A stretch of 64,000 bases of DNA, taken from contig CAVOGX010000009.1 of assembly GCA_963695505.1 (NCBI GenBank), forward strand, positions 62,001 to 126,000, read 5' to 3'. The position numbers and the translations under genes are program-made. This document shows, in pieces, positions 53,021-62,330 of this stretch. Positions within the stretch are counted from its first letter, which is position 1. Every line of letters starts with the position of its first letter. Origin of the DNA: JACSRF01 sp963695505 (lineage in GTDB: Bacteria; Chloroflexota; Anaerolineae; Promineifilales; Promineifilaceae). The notes under the pieces are model-generated. The model saw only the letters and a program-made list of their open reading frames with translations. It was not told where the DNA came from and did not search any database.

Positions 53021-54289
53021 ATGAAGTCAAGAATGGTTGTACTCTTGTTAACGGCCGTACTTTTAGCTGCTTGCGGGTTAAACAATGTAGCGGTTTCTGT
53101 AGACGAGCCTACCATCGATACGCCATCTTCACCAGAAGTTGTCACCGTCGTCGTTGTCGTTACCTCAACGCCGGAATCAATAATGACGCCGACACCAGAA
53201 CTACCGCAGGAAGGCGCAGCTTCATTCCCAACACCGACCGACGAAGCTAGTTTAAGTAACGAGAGAGTTGTCCAAACTCCTGCCACGGACGAACCACAGC
53301 TCAGCTTACCATCGGGAAGCTGGCACCCGATTTCTAGCTTACCGCGTTACATCAATGCTCTGGTGGTAGATCCACAAAACCCGCAGCAGTTATTTGCGGG
53401 TACAGGCTCAGCGGGATCGGGTAGTGGAGTTTACAAGAGCATAGATAGTGGCTTAACGTGGCAGTTTGCTTCCGCAGGTCTACCCAACGAGGATGTGGTC
53501 GCCCTGGTTCTCAGTTCTGCCCAACCCCCACTTCTTTTCGCGCTTGTGGGCGTGCGGGGAGATGTTTACGCCAGCAACGACGAAGCCCAAAATTGGAGCT
53601 ATATCGGCAATTCCGGCCTGTTTGGGGGCTTTGAGCATTCGATGTATGCCGACCCTGCTAATGACAATGTGCTCTTTGCCCTGGCAAAATCTGGTGACCT
53701 GGTGCGTAGTGGTGACGGAGGCCAAACCTGGCTGCCTTTTGGCGAAGGTTTACCTAGAGACGAGAACAACATTCACGTCCTATCCTTGGCACTTGATCCC
53801 ACAAATCCGAGAAATATTTACGCAGGAACCGGGGGTTTTGTGGGTGGCGGGCAAGGTGTCTATAAATCAGCCGATGGTGGGCAGTCGTGGGCAGCCGTTA
53901 ATCAGGGAATGCTGGATTACCGTGTAACCGCCCTGGCCATCGACTCCACATCTCCCCAAACGGTTTTTGCTGGGACTGATGATGGCACGCTCTTTAAAAC
54001 AGTTGACGGTGGGCAAACCTGGGAAAATCTTTCAGCCAAGCTGCCTTTGCCACGAAATAGTTACCCAACTATCCAGGAAATCGTCTTTGTTTCACCCAAT
54101 AAAGTTTTTCTATTGGTGGATAGAGCTGGCGTATTTACCAGCCAGGATGGTGGGCAAACGTGGCAGGCATTGGGTAAGCCCGGAGATGTAGAGAGCGAAT
54201 TTTCAGCAATGGTTATTGTTTCTAATTTGGAACCAAATTTGGTTATTGGCGCAAGAAGAGATGGCTGCTGGCAATACGAGCAAAAATAA
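53021..54289 (+). CDS. Lipoprotein with BNR/sortilin-type beta-propeller
   Basis: 422 residues. A lipobox LLAAC gives the anchor, followed by a Thr/Pro linker. The propeller has at least five blades with the Asp-box: VYKSIDSGLTWQFA, LVRSGDGGQTWLPF, VYKSADGGQSWAAV, LFKTVDGGQTWENL and VFTSQDGGQTWQAL. Similar proteins include VPS10/sortilin-like and photosystem II assembly (Ycf48-like) factors; the ligand is unknown. GGAGG precedes the ATG. It lies 136 bases after the two-component system. Confidence 0.85.
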   Translation: MKSRMVVLLLTAVLLAACGLNNVAVSVDEPTIDTPSSPEVVTVVVVVTSTPESIMTPTPELPQEGAASFPTPTDEASLSNERVVQTPATDEPQLSLPSGSWHPISSLPRYINALVVDPQNPQQLFAGTGSAGSGSGVYKSIDSGLTWQFASAGLPNEDVVALVLSSAQPPLLFALVGVRGDVYASNDEAQNWSYIGNSGLFGGFEHSMYADPANDNVLFALAKSGDLVRSGDGGQTWLPFGEGLPRDENNIHVLSLALDPTNPRNIYAGTGGFVGGGQGVYKSADGGQSWAAVNQGMLDYRVTALAIDSTSPQTVFAGTDDGTLFKTVDGGQTWENLSAKLPLPRNSYPTIQEIVFVSPNKVFLLVDRAGVFTSQDGGQTWQALGKPGDVESEFSAMVIVSNLEPNLVIGARRDGCWQYEQK

Positions 54290-54343
54290 ACCGTTTGGCA
54301 CTCATGACATTCTATTTATCAATTATTGATAGGGGAGAAAGAA

Positions 54344-54553
54344 ATGGGCGATCATGAAGTTGAAGACCTGGAGGAAGAAAGACACAGATGGGAAGGTATT
54401 CATGATGACGAGGCAGCTCAATATCGCTTACTATTTGAGAATACCAGCGCGAGAGAGTGGGCTGCCTGTTGCATCCTGCCTGGTTTAGGGGTAGCGGCCG
54501 TTTTCATGGCTGCGGCCTACAGCATATTCAAATTGATGATAATTTTATTGTGA
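54344..54553 (+). CDS. Hypothetical small membrane protein
   Basis: 69 residues from the ATG at 54344, with GGGGAG upstream. An acidic N-terminal half (MGDHEVEDLEEERHRWEG) is followed by a C-terminal TM helix after AREWAACCILPGLG. I know no family. It sits between two secreted propeller proteins on the same strand. Confidence 0.55.
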   Translation: MGDHEVEDLEEERHRWEGIHDDEAAQYRLLFENTSAREWAACCILPGLGVAAVFMAAAYSIFKLMIILL

Positions 54554-54578
54554 TCAACTAGATCTGGAGGAATGGGTG

Positions 54579-55721
54579 ATGAAAAGACTTTTATTTGTAG
54601 GATTAGCGCTAAGTGTTGGATTACTCTTGTCTTGGATGGTTAATGCTGTGGTTATTGCAGAATCGGCAAACACAGCGAATCCTGCCTGGCAAACCGAGGT
54701 CGTAGATGATACCGACTGCTGGTTCCCATCTCTCGCATTAGACAGCAACGGGCAACCCCGCATTAGTTATGGTGCATTAGGAGAGTTGAAGTATGCTCAA
54801 CTTAATGGTGCTACCTGGGATCTGGAGTTTGTGGAGGAGCAACCAGGGGCTACTGGCTGGTACTCTTCCCTGGCAATTGACGCAAACGACAATCCGCACA
54901 TCAGCTACTTTTCCCCATACAGCAGTTCATTAATGTATGCCCGTTACTACAGCAGTAGCTGGCACATTGACCCGGTAACAGAAACGGCCGATCTCGGTGG
55001 GCTAACATCCCTTGCTCTGGACAATACAGGCAAGCCCCATATTGCCTATTGGGATTCCCCCAATTTAACAGTGCAATACACTTTTCAAGATGGGCATAGC
55101 TGGCATTTTGAACCCATCACAACAATGACAGGAAGCGGGCAGAATGTTTCCCTGGCCATGACCCTGGATGACGCCAACACTCCCCACCTCTGTTTTTATG
55201 ATTATGATGCTGGCTCACTAAATTACGCATACCGTAATGGATCAGATTGGCAAATTGACATCGTCGATGATGACGTTTTTTACAGTGGGCAAGACTGTTC
55301 TATTGCTATTGATACATTGGGAAAGCCACACATAAGTTATCGTGACTTGGGGTTGCAATATGCTCGTTATACCGGCTCTTCCTGGCAAATTTCCACGGTA
55401 GATGACGATTTCTTTGCCGGTGATGGGCTATCTCTCGCACTCGACAGCGATGATAAACCACAAATCAGCTATGCAGACTGGGCTGCGACAGACCAATATG
55501 ATTTGCGGTACGCCTTTTCCAACGGTTCAAGCTGGTGGATTGAAATCGTAGATTCTGTTCCTAGCGGCGAGCGTTTCGTCGTAACATCCCTGGCCTTAGA
55601 CAATGATGATCGGCCCCATATTGGCTATTGGCAGCTAGGAATCCCTGATATTTTGAAGTACGCCGTAAGGGACGATGCTCCCATCATCTATCAGGTGAAT
55701 TTGCCCATGATTGTGCGGTAA
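54579..55721 (+). CDS. Secreted repeat protein, beta-propeller-like, with C-terminal tag
   Basis: 380 residues from the ATG at 54579 (GGAGG eight bases upstream; GTG at 54576). A signal peptide ends near VVIAESANT. About seven repeats of roughly 45-50 residues follow with the core SLALDSNGQPRISY ... LKYA ... W..E.VD. The protein ends in QVNLPMIVR, a short hydrophobic-basic tail like the LPL(I/V)-type ends seen on secreted Chloroflexota proteins from general memory. That end could be a sorting signal, which is inference. Confidence 0.75.
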   Translation: MKRLLFVGLALSVGLLLSWMVNAVVIAESANTANPAWQTEVVDDTDCWFPSLALDSNGQPRISYGALGELKYAQLNGATWDLEFVEEQPGATGWYSSLAIDANDNPHISYFSPYSSSLMYARYYSSSWHIDPVTETADLGGLTSLALDNTGKPHIAYWDSPNLTVQYTFQDGHSWHFEPITTMTGSGQNVSLAMTLDDANTPHLCFYDYDAGSLNYAYRNGSDWQIDIVDDDVFYSGQDCSIAIDTLGKPHISYRDLGLQYARYTGSSWQISTVDDDFFAGDGLSLALDSDDKPQISYADWAATDQYDLRYAFSNGSSWWIEIVDSVPSGERFVVTSLALDNDDRPHIGYWQLGIPDILKYAVRDDAPIIYQVNLPMIVR

Positions 55722-55780
55722 TAATTAGAGTGAAGTGCTAAAATGTGCCCTCACTCGTAAACCTTCGAATTTACACATGT

Positions 55781-57275
55781 TTACTGCTGGCTCCAAAAAG
55801 GCATGTCGCCGTTGGCAATGGGCTGAAAAGGGCTGCCATCTATGGGGACGACGACCACGCGGTTACGGCCGTCTATGCGCATGGGCAGCACCAGGGCGCG
55901 GCTGTCTGGCGCCCATACCCGATGGCTGTGGGCGTATTGGTCAAAGTAGGGCAAGAATTGCGAGAGAAAGATGAAGGTGGGAGTATATTGCGCCAGCAAG
56001 CGATTTTCCCCGGTAGCCACGTTTACCACGTGCAGGCGGAAACGGTGCGAGTCTTCCTGCTGCGCTGGAACTAGTAGATCCACAACCGGAGCAACAGTTT
56101 TGGCGGTGGCGAACTTATTTTGACCCGCAGCCTGTACGTCATCAGTTAAACCGGCGATGCTGATGTATGCCAGGTATTGACCGTCTGGTGACCAGAAGAA
56201 GCTGAGAACGGTGTCGCGGGTAATCATCCGCTCTTCCCCCGAATCCAGGTCTAGCATTCTCAGGGGGCCAAAAAAATCTGTGGTATCCGGCCTGCCGCTG
56301 ATAACTGCCAACTGGTTAGCTGTTGGGCTCCAACCCATGGCAATCAGCGCGGCATGGCGGCGGCGCTCCACCTGGTCAGTTTCACGGTCCCACACCGTCA
56401 ACCAGCTCAGCCCACTTTCTTGTTCCTCAGCATAAGCCCAGAAACGGCCGTTACTGGAAACGGCAGGCGCTTGAAAAAAGCCAGGAGCGGCTATTGCTTC
56501 GTCTCCCCCATTTACGTCCAACAAGGCCAGACGAGCGTTTTCACCTGCCCCACCGGAGTGGATGAGAATTTGTTCGCCGCTGCTAAACCAGTTCCAGTAA
56601 AAAGGGCTGCCCGTCCCCAAAACGCGATTATCAGGTTCTCCCTCAACCGACGCAAGGTACAAGGCCAAACCATTATCGGCATGATTGGCAATAAAACTTA
56701 GGCGGCTGCTGTCAGGTGACCAGTAAAGGTAAATAGGGCTACGGGTGCGGCTAAAGTACCGCTCGTCTGGTTCTGTCAGCGTCTCCCCGTCGCGCAGTAA
56801 ATAAATGCCTGACCCCTCCCGGTTACCCCCAATCGCGGCTAAATATTGCCCATCAGGCGACCAGGCCGGGAATTGGAATCGTTTATCAGAATCGGTAATC
56901 TCATTCAGGTTTTCCCCATCGGGGGAAATGGTGGCAATTTCTCCTGATTGTGTGATGAAGGCAATTCTGTCGATATCCAGGTTTACTGCGGGGAGGGAGG
57001 TTTGGGGGAACGGCCGTTTCTGTGGTTGCTTCACTCACCATCCCTTCTAGCTCTTGCTCATCATCCGGCAAGGCCTGCTTTGTCACCGCCACCGTCACAT
57101 CACGCTGTTGGGCCACCCGGCTATCTTGCCACTCCGACCACAGCCAAATCATTGCCTCTAGGGCCGTTACCAACAAGCCCAGCACCAGCGCCAGCGAAAT
57201 CAATGCAAACACCACTCGCTTGCGGCGCGACCAGCCTGTATGAAATTCTTGCTGTGGCTCAATCTCCGGGCCCAT
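55781..57275 (-). CDS. Membrane-anchored TolB-like WD40 propeller protein, frameshifted
   Basis: The upstream frame (ATG at 57275, GGAG before it) has a TM helix in VVFALISLALVLGLLVTAL and ends in the linker EATTETAVPPNLPP. The downstream frame starts AVNLDIDRIAFITQSGEI and holds WD40-like PD40 repeats such as FPAWSPDGQYLAAI, IYLYWSPDSSRLSFI and SFFWSPDGQYLAYI. Deleting one G from GGGG at 56990-56993 joins them into 497 residues. The propeller is extracytoplasmic. The break is probably a sequence error. The function is unknown. Confidence 0.78.
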
Positions 57276-57383
57276 CATCACTCTCCAAGACGAAATACAA
57301 ACAAACGATGTGCAAAAATTGACGATAGGCACATTTTAGCATCTCTAGCACCCGGCAAAGGATGCTCTCGCCGTTTACTTATA

Positions 57384-57412
57384 TTCACCCAGCCCCGTGA
57401 CTGTGCTAAAAT
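57384..57412 (+). promoter_or_regulatory. Possible leaderless promoter of the 57420 gene
   Basis: TTCACC, 17-base spacer, TAAAAT ending 7 bases before the ATG at 57420. No ribosome site is present. Confidence 0.45.
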
Positions 57413-57419
57413 CCACCCC

Positions 57420-57941
57420 ATGGCAAATCAGAACGAACCAGTCAATCCTGTTCCCGGCCTCATTCGTGCCGCCGGATCCATTTTAGCCCTTTCCTATCCG
57501 GTACTCGCCTTATCAACCGGCGTCCGGGCCGTTTACCAAATAGTGGAAGGCGACCCCACCAATGCTCCCTGGCTCACCCTGCTGGGAGCGGTTTTTTACA
57601 CGATTGCCACCATAGGCTTTGCCAAACAACCTCGCCCCCAACCCCCACGAGCCCAACCTAAGCCTCCCAGCCAGTTCATTCTGGCCCGCTGGTGGCGCGC
57701 GCTTTCACCTGCGAAAGCTTGGCGCATTTCCATGGGCGTTCTGCTGCTGGAAACTGTTGTGACACTCATAGTCGGGACCCTCAGCTACGTAAGCCCCGAA
57801 CTGATTGGTCGGAATGTGTGGCAATATTTTGGCCGTGATTACGGCTATTTCCCCCTTATCCAGCCCCTATTGGGTCTGGCCTGGCTCATCCATCCGGAAA
57901 CGCTGCGCAATTATGGCATTCGCTCCCAAAACTCCAGCTAG
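57420..57941 (+). CDS. Hypothetical membrane protein
   Basis: 173 residues with four hydrophobic segments (about residues 17-40, 50-66, 103-122 and 140-158) and a Pro/Lys-rich loop in the middle. I do not recognise it. The ATG lacks a ribosome site and lies just after a -10-like TAAAAT, so the mRNA may be leaderless. Confidence 0.6.
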   Translation: MANQNEPVNPVPGLIRAAGSILALSYPVLALSTGVRAVYQIVEGDPTNAPWLTLLGAVFYTIATIGFAKQPRPQPPRAQPKPPSQFILARWWRALSPAKAWRISMGVLLLETVVTLIVGTLSYVSPELIGRNVWQYFGRDYGYFPLIQPLLGLAWLIHPETLRNYGIRSQNSS

Positions 57942-58024
57942 ATTGCCAGCCGCCATCAGCTTCCAGTTCCCGAAACCCCCTTGCACTGGTTAAACCTTAT
58001 TTGGGAGTAACGGCCGTTTCCCAG

Positions 58025-59256
58025 TTACCCCCGCCCCAATGCTTTGGCTACATGGTGGACCAGGCGTTCGGCAACGGCCGTTTTGCTCAGCAGCGGCATC
58101 TCCTCTACCACGCCGGCGCTGCTCAGTAACACCACCCGATTCGTATCCACGCCAAAGCCCGCGTCCGGCTCCAGCACGTCATTGACGGCAATAAAATTCA
58201 GCCCCTTGCGCAGCAGCTTTTGCCGGCCGTATTCAAAGGCGTCGTGGGTTTCCGCTGCAAAACCCAAAGAAACCCGCGGATAACCTGTTTGCTCGCGCCG
58301 CTCCTTCACCGCGCTCAATATATCCAGCGTCACCTCCAGGCCAATAGCCAGCCCCCATTCGTCCATTTCCGTCTTCTTAATCTTCTGCCCCGACGGCTTT
58401 CCCGGCCGGAAATCGGCCACCGCCGCCACCATAAACAAGGCATCGGCATCTTTAATCGCGTTCAGCACGGCGTCGGCCATCTGCTGCGTCGTTTCCACCT
58501 GCAGTACGTTCGCGCCAAAGGGAATAGGCGCACTGAGCGGACCAGCCACCAGCGTCACCTGCGCCCCGGCGTCCAGGGCGGCCTGGGCCACGGCCAGCCC
58601 CTGCTTGCCCGTGGATCGGTTGCTGATGAAGCGCACCGGGTCCATGGGTTCCCGCGTCGGCCCGGTGGAAACCACCACCTTCATACCTGCCAGCGGCCCC
58701 TCTTTGGCTAACGCCAACCGCACGTGGGCCAGCAAATCGGACCGGTTCCAGCATGCGCCCCCGCCCGCTGAGGCCGGACGCCATGCGCCCTTCCACCGGA
58801 CCCAGCACCGTTACGCCCCGGTCCCGTAAGATCAGCACGTTGGCCTGGGTGGCCGGGTGCTCGTACATGCCGCCATCCATGGCCGGGGCCACCAGCATGG
58901 GGCAGCGCGCCGCCAACGCCGTCACCGTCAGCAAGTTATCGGCCGTACCGTGGGCCAGCTTGGCCAGGGTGTTGGCCGTCGCCGGGGCAACCAGGAAGAG
59001 GTCAGCCTCTTCCCCCAACCCTACGTGGCGCACGTGATCGTCCAAATCCCACATGCTGCTGAAATACGGGCCGCCCCGTCACCGAGCGAAAAGCCAACGG
59101 CGTGACAAAGCGCTGCGCAGCCTCAGTCATCATCACGTCCACCAGCGCCCCAGCCTGGGTCAGCTTAGAGGCCAGGTCGATGGCTTTATAGCAGGCAATG
59201 GAGCCAGTAACGCCTAATAAAATACGCTTGTTTTGCAAAAGAGTGATGGGTTCCAT
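58025..59256 (-). CDS. coaBC: Phosphopantothenoylcysteine decarboxylase/synthase, two frameshifts
   Basis: Three minus-strand frames make one CoaBC. Frame 1: ILLGVTGSIACYKAIDLASKL up to GRPVF. Frame 2: FLVAPATANTLAKLAHG, APAMDGGMYEHPA, GRGRMLEP. Frame 3: VVVSTGPTREPMDPVRFISNRSTGKQG and AAVADFRPG. Deleting one A at 59062-59064 and one G at 58739-58740 (plus strand) gives a continuous 409-residue protein, normal for the bifunctional enzyme. It makes 4'-phosphopantetheine in CoA synthesis. An essential gene with two breaks argues for sequence errors. Confidence 0.9.
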
Positions 59257-59270
59257 GGATGTTTTCCTGT

Positions 59271-59352
59271 GGATGGATGGTTGGTTGGATGGTTGGTTTG
59301 TAAGTTGGTTTTGCTGCCTGGTAACTACAAACTAGCCAACCACCAAACTAAC
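59271..59352. repeat. Tandem GGTT/GGAT tract with inverted repeat
   Basis: GGATGG/TTGG units repeat over about 40 bases, then CCAACCACCAAAC-type sequence forms an imperfect hairpin with them (arms about 59287-59308 and 59322-59343). It lies upstream of coaBC. The rest of the gap to 59549 holds only a -10-like TATAAT at 59511. Confidence 0.5.
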
Positions 59353-59549
59353 GTTATTTGCGTGTATTGTAAAACTGAAGCGGGCGATCAGCAATGAACC
59401 TTTGCAAGCCCATGCCAATCTCCAAATCGGAAAACGAATTACCCTGCCCAAAATTTTTCTGGAAGCAAAGAAACCTTTGAGAACGAGTACCCCTTTCCCC
59501 ATTAGCTCACTATAATGGATGGGGATTTGAAGCTACGAAGGAGCTTTTT

Positions 59550-61721
59550 GTGACGCGACGCCGGCGGCTGTTGGGCCGTTTTATTGTTCTCAACCTGGTA
59601 TTACTGATTTTAAGCTTTGTCTGGTACGGGCAGCAGAATCGGCAGATACAAATTGCCGTGGCCAAGAGCGGGCAAAGCTTTTACGCTTATACCTTGCCGG
59701 AAACGGCCGTTAACCCCACCTGGGCGCGTAATGTGCTCCTGGCCAGCCCCACTCTGCGCGACGCCATCAGCGCCAAAAACCTGGAGTTCGTCAACGCCGT
59801 GCCCCTGGGCGACGCCGAAGCCCGCGCCTGGGCTGATCTGGGCTGCGGCCCTGCCGCCTGCATCCAGGCTACCCTTTACAATCACACCGATGGCGGCACG
59901 GTGGAAGCCATCATCCAGCAGGAAACGGCCGAAATCCTGGCCACCTGGTCTGACCCCTACGCCCGCCCGGCAGGCACGCCCCTCATTGCCGAGCGCGCCC
60001 TGGATATTGCCGCCGCTGATCCAGAAGTGCAAGCTCTGCTGGGCAACATCAATAATCAGGAACAGGTCATGGTGCCCATGTCCGGCTGGTTGGTAGATGA
60101 CGCCTGCCGCGACCAGTGGTGCGTTGATTTGACTTACGCCGACCCTGCCGGAAGCGGCCGTATCGTCCATCTATTTGTCAACATGGAAGAAGATGAGCTG
60201 GCGCGCATTTTCTACACGCGGGGTCGACCTGACCAGCCCTCTACGGCCATTCCACCCATGCAGCGTTTTGCCTTCAATGACGGCTGCCAGGAGCAGTATG
60301 GCTGGAGCGTCTGTTGGGAGATGACCGCCCACGATGGCATTTTGTTTAGCGACGCCACGTATAACGGCCGTCTCATCTTCTCCAACGTCAAAATCCCCCA
60401 GGTGGAAGCGTGGTACCCCAGCTGGCCTGGCGGCTATCGCGATGAAATCGGCTTCTCCGCCTCCGTGCCCCCGTTCGGCGGCACACAGGTGAATGACCTG
60501 GGCGACGGCTTTGAAGTGCGCCAGCTTTTTACCGAGTTTACCCATTGGCCTAACTGCGTTTGCTGCTATCGCTACGAGCAAATTATACGCTTTTTCGCCA
60601 ACGGCAGCTTCGAGCCGCGCTTTGTCTCCCACGGCCCCGGCTGCGACGACCTCTCCATCTACCGCCCCTTCTGGCGCATTGACATGGACCTGGACGGCCC
60701 TGAGGGCGACACGGCCTGGCTGTGGAATGAGGGAGAATGGCAGGAAGCCGCCACCGAATTCGAGATTTTCCCTGTAGTGGACGACGTGGCCCCCGACGGT
60801 ACGCGGCTGGCTCTGCAAGATGGCAACCTGCTCTACACCTGGGAAATGGCCCGCACCGACCCCCTGGGGCTGGACGAGGCCCGTCTTTTTGTGCTGCAAA
60901 AGAAAGACGGCGAAGGCACCGGCCCCGTGGCTACTGGCCCTGGTGATACCTTCCAGCCGCCGCGCCAGTGGATAGATGGCGAACCACTACCTAACCAGGA
61001 TTTGGTAGTCTGGTTTGTGCCCCTGCTGAAAACGAAGAAAACGGAACCGCTGTGGTGCATGCCCGACCCGGAGCCAGGCATTAACCAATGTGAAGGCATT
61101 TTGCGCATTGCTCCCGCAGAAGAGCTGCGCGTGCCCACCGTTGAAGAAATTGAGCTGGCTCAGGTCACGCCGGAGGCTTCTCCCACGCCAGCCGTCACGG
61201 CTACGCCTGCACCCACCCCCACACCGCGCCCCGTGCAAGGTGATGATGCCGCTGATTTGATTTTGAATGCCGGCTGCGGGGCGTGTCACATGATTGGCGA
61301 AATGGGGGAAGCGCACAAGGTTGGCCCCGAGTTGACCTTTATCAGAGACGTTGCCGGAGAGCGAGTGCCGGGTCTGACGGCTGCGGAATATTTGCGCCAA
61401 TCTATTTTGGAACCGAATGCGTTTATTGTCGCAGACTGCCCCAACGGGCCGTGCCTGGCAAATGTCATGCCGCGGGATTATGAGGAGCGGCTGACGGATG
61501 AGCAAATCGAGGCAATTGTGAATTATTTGCTGTATGAGGTGGAACCAGCCCCCACCCGGCAGTCTATTGGAGCCAATGCCAGCCAGGCCACACCCAAAGC
61601 GCAACCCGCAGCAAAAACGGCCGTTCCCGCCACCAACTCCGCTCCGACCGTGGCCATTCAACTGCTGCTGGTCACCCTGGTGCTGTTCCTGACCCTCTTC
61701 CGACTGGCAAAAGACAATTAA
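59550..61721 (+). CDS. Amine-oxidase-like protein fused to cytochrome c
   Basis: 723 residues starting with GTG after AAGGAG. An N-terminal TM anchor is followed by about 480 exported residues. The segment with YRYEQIIRFFANGSFEPRF and WRIDMDLDG resembles the copper amine oxidase core, but the TPQ motif (NY[DE]) and the HxH copper ligands are not kept; instead NCVCCYRYE is seen. After a Thr/Pro linker comes a class I cytochrome c domain with CGACH (Cys576, Cys579, His580) and a probable Met ligand in NVMPRDYEE, then a C-terminal TM helix. An electron-transfer role outside the membrane is inferred. Confidence 0.75.
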   Translation: MTRRRRLLGRFIVLNLVLLILSFVWYGQQNRQIQIAVAKSGQSFYAYTLPETAVNPTWARNVLLASPTLRDAISAKNLEFVNAVPLGDAEARAWADLGCGPAACIQATLYNHTDGGTVEAIIQQETAEILATWSDPYARPAGTPLIAERALDIAAADPEVQALLGNINNQEQVMVPMSGWLVDDACRDQWCVDLTYADPAGSGRIVHLFVNMEEDELARIFYTRGRPDQPSTAIPPMQRFAFNDGCQEQYGWSVCWEMTAHDGILFSDATYNGRLIFSNVKIPQVEAWYPSWPGGYRDEIGFSASVPPFGGTQVNDLGDGFEVRQLFTEFTHWPNCVCCYRYEQIIRFFANGSFEPRFVSHGPGCDDLSIYRPFWRIDMDLDGPEGDTAWLWNEGEWQEAATEFEIFPVVDDVAPDGTRLALQDGNLLYTWEMARTDPLGLDEARLFVLQKKDGEGTGPVATGPGDTFQPPRQWIDGEPLPNQDLVVWFVPLLKTKKTEPLWCMPDPEPGINQCEGILRIAPAEELRVPTVEEIELAQVTPEASPTPAVTATPAPTPTPRPVQGDDAADLILNAGCGACHMIGEMGEAHKVGPELTFIRDVAGERVPGLTAAEYLRQSILEPNAFIVADCPNGPCLANVMPRDYEERLTDEQIEAIVNYLLYEVEPAPTRQSIGANASQATPKAQPAAKTAVPATNSAPTVAIQLLLVTLVLFLTLFRLAKDN

Positions 61722-61724
61722 CGG

Positions 61725-61790
61725 GCCAGCTTTTCAGCGAATCAGCAGGTCAGCCTGATTCACTGAGAAGCTGTTTGACTGATCGGCTGA
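61725..61790. repeat. Intergenic repeat, copy B
   Basis: CCAGCTTTTCAGC near the start, GGTCAGCCTGATT in the middle and TTTGACTGATCGGCTGA at the end; related to copies A and C. It lies between convergent genes. Confidence 0.5.
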
Positions 61791-61800
61791 AGATTATAGA

Positions 61801-62274
61801 TTATCGATACTTTTCCCGTAGGGCGCGCTCCACCCGGCGGTCATCGTCTCGTTTCGCCAAATCCTGCCGCTTGTCATACTTGCGCTTACCCCGCGCCAGG
61901 GCAATTTCTAGCTTGGCCCGCCCATCCTTCAGGTACATTTTGGTGGGCACCAGAGTCAGTCCCTTTTGCTGCAATGTGGAAATCAACTTATTGATTTCTC
62001 GGCGGTGCAGGAGCAGCTTGCGCGGGCGTGTAGGGTCATGGTTTTCGCGGTTGCCATGGACATATTGGGCTATGTTGGCCTCAATCAGGAAGAGCTCATC
62101 CCCTCGCTGTTGCACAAAGCTGCGCTGCAAACTGACCTGGTGGGCGCGCACAGACTTGATTTCCGTGCCTGTCAACACCAGGCCCGCTTCAAAGGTCTCT
62201 AATATTTCGTAGTCGTGCCGGGCACGGCGGTTATTGGCCACCACTTTGATGCCCGCGTTTTTTTCCTTCGCCAT
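61801..62274 (-). CDS. smpB: SsrA-binding protein SmpB
   Basis: 157 residues with the SmpB signature: NRRARHDYEILETFEAGLVLTGTEIKS (in part), RPRKLLLHRREI and the basic tail KRKYDKRQDLAKRD. It carries tmRNA to stalled ribosomes in trans-translation. AAAGGA precedes the ATG. No ssrA gene is seen in this window. Confidence 0.96.
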   Translation of the reverse strand: MAKEKNAGIKVVANNRRARHDYEILETFEAGLVLTGTEIKSVRAHQVSLQRSFVQQRGDELFLIEANIAQYVHGNRENHDPTRPRKLLLHRREINKLISTLQQKGLTLVPTKMYLKDGRAKLEIALARGKRKYDKRQDLAKRDDDRRVERALREKYR

Positions 62275-62330
62275 AATCCTTTCGCTAACCGGTTATTCGT
62301 CACCAGCCGCTCACTACCAGAAGCCCTTGC

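Noticed and set aside
13425..59256. Programmed +1 frameshifting in yvcK, ychF, coaBC and the TolB-like gene
   Set aside because: The sites share only short homopolymers, have no common slippery codon plus stop arrangement, and the homologues are known as single frames. A base insertion is simpler.
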